From JAKOQB01 sp050258235 (GTDB taxonomy: Bacteria > Pseudomonadota > Gammaproteobacteria > Burkholderiales > Burkholderiaceae_F), in NCBI GenBank assembly GCA_050258235.1, contig JBLMYK010000157.1:1-10723 (forward strand): a stretch of 10,723 bases of DNA, read 5' to 3'. Position 1 is the first letter of the stretch, and every line of letters starts with the position of its first letter. A model generated the notes under the pieces. It was not told the DNA's origin. It saw nothing but the letters and a program-made list of their open reading frames with translations, and ran no database searches. Both the position numbers and the translations under genes were made by a program. Below, one piece after another: positions 6,187 through 10,723 of this stretch.

Positions 6187-7641
6187 ATGAAAGCGCCGCT
6201 CCTGATCGCCCTGCTCGCCTGTGCCGTGACTGCGGCAATGCCTGCGGCGGGGCGGGATCTTTCCCCCTGCTTTTTGAAGGGCATCGCGCGCGAGGTCCAA
6301 TGCGGCGTGATCGATCGGCCCGAGAATCCGGACGCGGCTGACGGACGCCGGATCCCGATCCACTTCGCCGTGATACCGGCACTGGCGAAGACCCGTGCCG
6401 GCGATCCGCTGTTCGTGTTTGCCGGCGGGCCCGGCCAGTCGGCCATGAACGCGGCCGCGCTGATCGAGCCCGTGTTCGCGCAACTGAACGCGCGACGCGA
6501 CATCGTGTACGTCGACCAGCGCGGCACCGGGAAGTCGAACCGGCTTGCCTGCGAGCTGCCGCCGCCGACGGCACCGCTGGCGGCGCAACTCGATACGGCC
6601 GCGTCCACGCAGCGCCTGCAGCGGTGCCTGCGCAGGATCGCATCGGAAAACCGGGCCGACCTGCGCCAGTACGCGACGTGGATCGCGGTGCGCGACATCG
6701 ATGCGGTGCGCGCCGCGCTCGGTTATGACCGCATCAACCTGTGGGGCGGTTCGTACGGCACGCGCATGGCGCTCGAATACCTGCGGCAGTTTCCGCGCCA
6801 CGTGCGCAGCGTGGTGCTCGACGGCGTCGCCCCGCCGGACATGAGGCTGCCGACCAGTCTTTCGATCGATGCGGACGCCATGCTGTCGCGGCTGACGGAG
6901 CGCTGCGAGACCGACCCGGCATGCCGCGCGAAATATCCGGATTTTTCGGCCAGGCTCGGGCAACTGCTCGCGTCAACGGATCGCGCCGCGTTGAAGGTCG
7001 AGCTGGACCATCCGCTCACCGGTGCGCGCGAAACGGTCGCGATCGACCAGCCCCTGATCGCCGCGGCGTTGCGCGCCCCCCTGTATGCGCCGGTCCTGTC
7101 GGCGGTGCTGCCGCATGCGGTTGCAACCGCGACCCACGGCGAATTCGGCCCGCTCCTGACGCTGGCGGGGGCGCTGACCGGCAGCCTGGCCGACGATTTC
7201 GCCGAGGCGATGCACTATGCAGTGATCTGCGCCGAAGACATGCCTCGCATCGATGGCGCGAGCCGCGCGGCCGCGCTAAGAACGCGCTTCGGCCTGTCAT
7301 TCGTCAAGGTCTACGACGATGTGTGCCCGCTGGTCGCCGTGCGCCCGGTGCCAGCGGACTTCTATGCAATCCCGCCCGCTGACGCGCCGGTGCTGATCCT
7401 GTCCGGCGGCAGCGATCCGGCAACCCCGCCACGGCATGGCGATGCGGTCGCGAAACGGCTGAAGAACTCGCTGCACCTCGTCGCACCCAATCTCGGCCAT
7501 GGCGTGAGCTCGCATGGATGCGCGCCGGACCTCATCACCAGGTTCGTCCGCCAGGCCGGCTTTGCAGGCATCGACGGCGCCTGCCTGGCGGGCCTTCCGG
7601 CACCGACCTTCTTCGCGATGCCGCGCGCGGAGGAGCCGTGA
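6187..7641 (+). CDS. Exported alpha/beta hydrolase, S33 / TAP-like (tripeptidyl aminopeptidase-like)
   Basis: A 484-residue hydrolase, predicted to be exported and to release N-terminal residues from short peptides or hydrolyse related esters or amides. ATG 6187 is chosen because a signal peptide starts there (MKAPLLIALLACAVTAAMPAAG, about 22 residues); the frame is open upstream but without signal-like sequence, and no clear Shine-Dalgarno is present. S33 features in order: oxyanion loop FAGGPGQSA with GGPG at 80-83; DQRGTGKSN from Asp110; nucleophile elbow GGSYG with Ser189, followed by R.ALEYL..FP..V.S.VLDG; a lid region of about 200 residues; then the TAP-like C-terminal part with PVLILSGGSDPATPP (catalytic Asp410) and NLGHGVSSHGC (catalytic His438). 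The triad Ser189-Asp410-His438 is complete. Its TGA stop overlaps the GTG start of the ABC ATPase (GTGA), so translation is likely coupled. First gene of a three-gene operon. Confidence 0.92.
   Translation: MKAPLLIALLACAVTAAMPAAGRDLSPCFLKGIAREVQCGVIDRPENPDAADGRRIPIHFAVIPALAKTRAGDPLFVFAGGPGQSAMNAAALIEPVFAQLNARRDIVYVDQRGTGKSNRLACELPPPTAPLAAQLDTAASTQRLQRCLRRIASENRADLRQYATWIAVRDIDAVRAALGYDRINLWGGSYGTRMALEYLRQFPRHVRSVVLDGVAPPDMRLPTSLSIDADAMLSRLTERCETDPACRAKYPDFSARLGQLLASTDRAALKVELDHPLTGARETVAIDQPLIAAALRAPLYAPVLSAVLPHAVATATHGEFGPLLTLAGALTGSLADDFAEAMHYAVICAEDMPRIDGASRAAALRTRFGLSFVKVYDDVCPLVAVRPVPADFYAIPPADAPVLILSGGSDPATPPRHGDAVAKRLKNSLHLVAPNLGHGVSSHGCAPDLITRFVRQAGFAGIDGACLAGLPAPTFFAMPRAEEP
7629..7635 (+). 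promoter_or_regulatory. Ribosome binding site of the natA-like gene inside the hydrolase 3' end
   Basis: GGAGGAG inside the last codons of the hydrolase gene. The GGAGG core ends 4 nt before GTG 7638. It supports a GTG start that overlaps the preceding TGA. Confidence 0.75.
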
Positions 7642-8390
7642 TCGAAGTGTCGCACCTGGGAAAATCGTTCAATGCCCGCATCGGTCGTGCGCGGACACAG
7701 GTGCGCGCGGTCGACGACGTCAGCTTCGTCGCGCACGATGGCCGCATCACGGCGCTGCTCGGCCCGAACGGCGCCGGCAAGACCACCACGCTGCGCATCC
7801 TGGCCACGCTGATGCCGCCCGACCGCGGCAGCGCGCGCGTCGGCGACATCGACGTAGTGGCCGACCCGCGCGAGGTGCGCGCCCGTCTCGGCGTGCTGTC
7901 GGACGCGCGCGGCCTGTACGTGCGGCTGACCGCGCGCGAGAACATCGCGTACCACGCGCGCCTGCGCGGAGTGTCCGACCGGGACATCGAATCCCGTCTT
8001 GCGCCGCTAGCCGACCTGCTGGACATGCGCGACCTGCTCGACCGCCGCAGCGAGGGATTCTCGAACGGCGAAAAGATGAAGGTCGCGCTCGCGCGCGCGC
8101 TGATCCACGATCCCTCGCATCTGATCCTCGACGAACCGACCAACGGCCTGGACGTGATGTCGACGCGCGCATTGCGCCGCCTGCTCGCGTACCTGCGCGC
8201 GCAAGGCAAGTGCATCGTGTTTTCCACGCACATCATGCAGGAGGTCGAGCAGCTGTGCGACGAGATCGTCGTGGTCGCGCGTGGCCGTTCGGTCGCGCAT
8301 GGCGATGCGGCTGCTCTGCGCGCAGCCGCCGGCGTCGCGACGCTGGAAGACGCCTTCGTGCGCCTGGCCGAGCTGAAGGACGCCACTTGA
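7638..8390 (+). CDS. ABC transporter ATP-binding protein, NatA-like
   Basis: A 250-residue nucleotide-binding subunit that would drive the membrane partner encoded next. The start is GTG 7638, overlapping the hydrolase stop as GTGA, with GGAGG just upstream; the first residues (IEVSHLGKSFNARIG) begin the ABC fold. Walker A GPNGAGKTT at 42-50, Q-loop region near 77-85 (here LGVLSDARGLYVRLTARENI, of the type in NatA-like ATPases), signature FSNGEKMKVALARAL from 141, Walker B LILDEP at 162-167, D-loop NGLDV, and switch histidine His198 in FSTHIM. The signature is FSNGE rather than LSGGQ, a deviation typical of this group. B. subtilis NatA (246 residues, from memory) has similar length and the same gene order with its permease. 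Family resemblance is strong; Na+ export as the actual function is inference. Confidence 0.93.
   Translation: MIEVSHLGKSFNARIGRARTQVRAVDDVSFVAHDGRITALLGPNGAGKTTTLRILATLMPPDRGSARVGDIDVVADPREVRARLGVLSDARGLYVRLTARENIAYHARLRGVSDRDIESRLAPLADLLDMRDLLDRRSEGFSNGEKMKVALARALIHDPSHLILDEPTNGLDVMSTRALRRLLAYLRAQGKCIVFSTHIMQEVEQLCDEIVVVARGRSVAHGDAAALRAAAGVATLEDAFVRLAELKDAT
8376..8380 (+). promoter_or_regulatory. Ribosome binding site deciding the TTG start of the permease
   Basis: AAGGA (in GAAGGA) ends 6 nt before TTG 8387. The nearby ATG 8398 is out of frame with the permease, so this site plus the TTGA overlap define the start. Confidence 0.7.
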
Positions 8391-9562
8391 GAACCGCATG
8401 GACCGTCTTCCTGAAGGAACTGCGCGACGCGGCGCGCGATCGCCGCGCGTGGATCATCGTCATCGTGAGCTCCATGATCGCCGGGCCGGCCGTGCTGCTG
8501 ATCATCTCCAACCTGATCGGAAGCGTGCAGGAGCGCGCCGCGAAGCGGGAGATCGTGATGGCCGGTCTCGCGCGCGCGCCGACCCTGGTCAACTACCTGC
8601 AGCGCGCCGGCGCCACCGTCATCGAGGCACCCGCCGACTACGAGGCGAGGCTGAAGACCGGGCTGCTGAAGAACGGCGTCGTCGTGCCGCCGCCAGACTT
8701 CGAGGAGAAGCTGGCGCGCGGCGACACGGTCGACATCGATTTCGTCTACGACGACAGCCACGACCAGGCGCAACCGGTGGTCCGCACCAGCCTGCGCCTG
8801 GTCGAGGGGTTCAACCGCGAACTCGGCGCGCAGCGCCTGATCGCGCGCGGCGTCAGCCCGCAGCTGCTGGCGGCGATCGCGATCGACGAGAAGAATGTCG
8901 CGGCCAGCGGCGGCCGCGCCGCGCGCCTGCTGTTCATCATTCCGTGGGTGACCCTGCTGGTCGCGGTCGCCGGGTCGATCAGCGTGGCGATCGACGTGAC
9001 GGCGGGCGAACGTGAACGCGGGTCGCTGGAGCCGCTGCTGATGAATCCGGTCGACATGGCCGCGGTCGTCCTCGGCAAGTGGGGCGTGGTCGCGAGCGTT
9101 TCCGCACTGGTCGTGATGCTGACTCTGGCCGGATTCATTGGCGCGCAGCAGTTCATCCGCGACGAGACGCTGGCGGCGGCACTGCAGTTCGGCGCGCCCG
9201 AGATTGCGCTGTTCGTCGCGATGCTGCTGCCCTTCTGTCTGCTGGTCGCGGCGGTCAACATGCTGGTGGCGACCTGGGGCCGCAGCTTCAAGGAAGCGCA
9301 GACCTACGTCAGCTATTTCACGCTGCTGGTGAATCTGGCCCCGCTGGTACCGCTGTTCCTGACCGAACGCGACTCGACCTGGCAGCTTCTCGTGCCGTCC
9401 CTCGGGCAGCTGATGGTGCTGATGCGCGCGCTGCGCGGCGATGCGGTCGGCGCATTCGATGTGCTCGTACCGGCGGGCGTCTGTATCGCGATCGCCGCGC
9501 TGTGCCTGCTGCTGCAGGGCCGCTTGCTGCGTCGGGAGGAGATCATCTTTTCGCGCGCGTGA
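8387..9562 (+). CDS. ABC transporter permease, NatB-like (ABC2 type)
   Basis: A 391-residue membrane subunit partnering the preceding ATPase. The open frame extends far upstream over the ATPase gene as an overlapping artefact; the real start is TTG 8387, whose TTGA overlaps the ATPase stop and which follows AAGGA by 6 nt. The protein begins LRTAWTVFLKELRDAARDRR (first residue Met in practice), the usual cytoplasmic lead-in of ABC2 permeases, then a membrane helix at 22-42. An extracytoplasmic domain of about 130-140 residues follows, then about five membrane helices. GERERGSLEPLLMNPV (207-222) after the second helix is the hallmark of NatB/COG1668-type permeases. B. subtilis NatB (about 386 residues, from memory) is of similar size. 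The substrate (Na+, peptide or other) is not determined by the sequence. Last gene of the operon; the kinase starts 66 nt later. Confidence 0.92.
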   Translation: MRTAWTVFLKELRDAARDRRAWIIVIVSSMIAGPAVLLIISNLIGSVQERAAKREIVMAGLARAPTLVNYLQRAGATVIEAPADYEARLKTGLLKNGVVVPPPDFEEKLARGDTVDIDFVYDDSHDQAQPVVRTSLRLVEGFNRELGAQRLIARGVSPQLLAAIAIDEKNVAASGGRAARLLFIIPWVTLLVAVAGSISVAIDVTAGERERGSLEPLLMNPVDMAAVVLGKWGVVASVSALVVMLTLAGFIGAQQFIRDETLAAALQFGAPEIALFVAMLLPFCLLVAAVNMLVATWGRSFKEAQTYVSYFTLLVNLAPLVPLFLTERDSTWQLLVPSLGQLMVLMRALRGDAVGAFDVLVPAGVCIAIAALCLLLQGRLLRREEIIFSRA

Positions 9563-9612
9563 TCGCGTGACCGCGCAACGCGTCGCGTCGGGCGCCGGGC
9601 GCGAGATGCCGG

Positions 9613-9621
9613 TGACATAAT
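9613..9621 (+). promoter_or_regulatory. Extended -10 promoter at the kinase start codon (possible leaderless mRNA)
   Basis: TGACATAAT is an extended -10 (TGn plus CATAAT, five of six matches to TATAAT). CATAAT ends 7 nt before ATG 9629, so transcription would start at or next to the A of the start codon. No Shine-Dalgarno is present upstream, and the -35 region is GC-rich with no match. Confidence 0.55.
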
Positions 9622-9628
9622 CGACGCG

Positions 9629-10723
9629 ATGACTGCGCGCGCGCCGATCACGATCTCTGCCGATGCGTCGCCGTCGCTCGAGACGGCGCCGTCGACGATC
9701 GGGCGCTTCAACATCCTCGGCGAGATCGGGCGCGGATCCAACGGCGTCGTCTACGCCGCGCGCGATCCGGTGCTCGGGCGCGAAGTCGCGATCAAGGCGA
9801 TTCCGCTGACCTCGGAGAACGAATTCCGGCAGAAGGTCGAGGAAGACTTCGTCAAGGAAGCACAGGCGGCGGCCGGGCTGAACCACCCGCACATCGTCAC
9901 GGTGTTCGACGCCGGCAAGACCGAGTCGCTCGCCTACCTGGCGATGGAGCGGCTGCACGGCCGCGACCTGCACGAGCACCTCGCGGTCGGTCCGCCGATG
10001 AGCTTCCGGCAGGCGGCGGGGCTGGTTGCGCGCGTGGCCGACGCCTTGCACTACGCGCACAAGCGCGGCCTGATCCATCGCGACATCAAGCCGAGCAACA
10101 TCTTTCTCACGCGCGACCTGAAGCCGAAGATCCTCGACTTCGGCGTCGCGCTGGCGGCGCAGTCCGATCTCGACCCGTCGCATCGGCGCCAGCTGGTCGG
10201 GACACCGAACTACATGTCGCCCGAGCAGGCGCTTGGCAAGCCGCTCGACCCGCGCAGCGACGTGTTTTCGGCAGGCACGATCCTGTACGAGCTGGTGACG
10301 GGAAAGCGCGCTTTTGACGGCAAGACCATCGAGGACACGATCGCCGCGGTGATCAAGTGCGCCCCGGCAGCGGTCGAATCGTTGCGCACCGATGCGCCGC
10401 CGGAACTGGTGCGGATCATCCGGCGCGCGATGGCGAAATCGCCGGGGGATCGCTACCAGACCGCCGGCGATCTGCGCAATGACCTGGCGGCATTCGCCGG
10501 CCAGCGTGAGTTCGCGGGCGATCCCCCGCGCCCGCCGTCGCGCACTGCGCAGGTCGTCGAAAGAAGCAAGTGGATCGGCGCAACGGTGGCCGGCGTGGTG
10601 ATCGGTGTGGCGATCGGCGCGTGGTATTTGTGGCCCGCGGAGCAGGAGACCCCCGCCCCGGCGCCGCAGGTCAGCGTCCCGCCGCCACCGAGCGCCAGTC
10701 CGGAGCCTGCGCCACCAACGCCT
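9629..10723 (+). CDS. Membrane-anchored Hanks-type Ser/Thr protein kinase, 3'-partial
   Basis: The frame is open to the right edge: 365 codons seen, C-terminus missing. The start ATG 9629 gives a 23-residue Ser/Thr/Ala-rich lead before the kinase fold. The kinase domain spans about residues 24-290: Gly-rich loop GEIGRGSNGVVY (31-42), ATP-anchoring Lys56 in VAIK, catalytic loop HRDIKPSN with Asp152 and Lys154, DFG at 170-172, activation segment ending GTPNYMSPE (191-199), then DVFSAGTILYELVTGKRAF and a conserved Arg in GDRYQTA. All catalytic residues are present, and it is an RD-type kinase, so activation-loop phosphorylation is likely. A Pro/Arg-rich linker leads to one membrane helix (about 315-335, WIGATVAGVVIGVAIGAWYLW), then a Pro/Ala/Ser-rich extracytoplasmic segment cut by the window edge; a sensor domain may follow. 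It shares the strand with the NatAB operon but has its own putative promoter. Confidence 0.95.
   Translation, partial: MTARAPITISADASPSLETAPSTIGRFNILGEIGRGSNGVVYAARDPVLGREVAIKAIPLTSENEFRQKVEEDFVKEAQAAAGLNHPHIVTVFDAGKTESLAYLAMERLHGRDLHEHLAVGPPMSFRQAAGLVARVADALHYAHKRGLIHRDIKPSNIFLTRDLKPKILDFGVALAAQSDLDPSHRRQLVGTPNYMSPEQALGKPLDPRSDVFSAGTILYELVTGKRAFDGKTIEDTIAAVIKCAPAAVESLRTDAPPELVRIIRRAMAKSPGDRYQTAGDLRNDLAAFAGQREFAGDPPRPPSRTAQVVERSKWIGATVAGVVIGVAIGAWYLWPAEQETPAPAPQVSVPPPPSASPEPAPPTP

Noticed and set aside
9564..9582. CGCGT/ACGCG inverted repeat after the permease stop
   Set aside because: A 5-bp stem with a 9-nt loop and no T-run is expected by chance in CG-rich sequence, so I do not call it a terminator.
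7535..10183. 882-codon open frame on the minus strand opposite the NatAB operon and kinase gene
   Set aside because: The opposite strand carries three well-supported genes with motifs. The antisense product is Arg/Asp/Gln-rich with no recognisable domain, as expected from GC-rich codon bias.
1..10723. Mobile elements, CRISPR arrays, tRNA or rRNA genes
   Set aside because: I looked for spaced direct repeats, transposase or integrase motifs and tRNA-like folds and saw none; base composition is uniform except for the 133-aa gene.

Overview
The window is about 10.7 kb of high-GC (roughly two-thirds G+C), densely coded bacterial chromosome. Strong codon-position GC bias, Shine-Dalgarno sequences, and the types of PepN, Qor and NatAB-like proteins point to a proteobacterium. 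The quinone oxidoreductase and EamA proteins look most like those of Betaproteobacteria (Burkholderiales-like); this placement is an impression from the proteins, not a computed result. I see no rRNA, tRNA, CRISPR array, insertion sequence or prophage gene.

Layout. (1) 1-2388 (+): aminopeptidase N, lacking about 88 N-terminal residues outside the window. (2) 2419-2820 (-): a 133-residue secreted helical protein of unknown function, convergent with pepN. (3) 3004-3441 (+): a small membrane protein of the isoprenylcysteine carboxyl methyltransferase-like family, divergent from it. (4) 3540-4061 (+): a secreted SCP2-like protein with four cysteines, preceded by a perfect CRP-type palindrome. (5) A 13-bp perfect hairpin (4073-4102) separates this gene from a convergent minus-strand pair: an EamA drug/metabolite transporter (6040-5114), then an NADPH:quinone oxidoreductase (5086-4109). 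(6) 6187-9562 (+): three genes with 4-nt stop/start overlaps, encoding an exported S33/TAP-like alpha/beta hydrolase, an ABC ATPase and a NatB-like ABC permease. (7) 9629 to the right edge (+): a membrane-anchored Ser/Thr protein kinase, cut at its 3' end.

How the genes fit together. The hydrolase and NatAB-like transporter are almost certainly co-translated. The hydrolase is predicted to act outside the cytoplasm, so a joint role in export or processing of a small molecule, peptide or ion-linked stress is a reasonable hypothesis, but the substrate cannot be read from the sequence. EamA and Qor form a second short operon, divergent from the hydrolase operon. A 25-nt odd-centred palindrome with 12-nt arms lies in the shared intergenic region and could be an operator for one or both.

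Regulatory sequence is the richest unexplained layer here. Both the kinase and the EamA gene have a good -10 hexamer 6-7 nt upstream of the start codon and no Shine-Dalgarno sequence, which suggests leaderless transcripts. The secreted SCP2-like gene has a CRP-type site at class II spacing from a TAnnnT hexamer. The three-gene hydrolase/NatAB cassette is the best candidate for an undescribed functional system.
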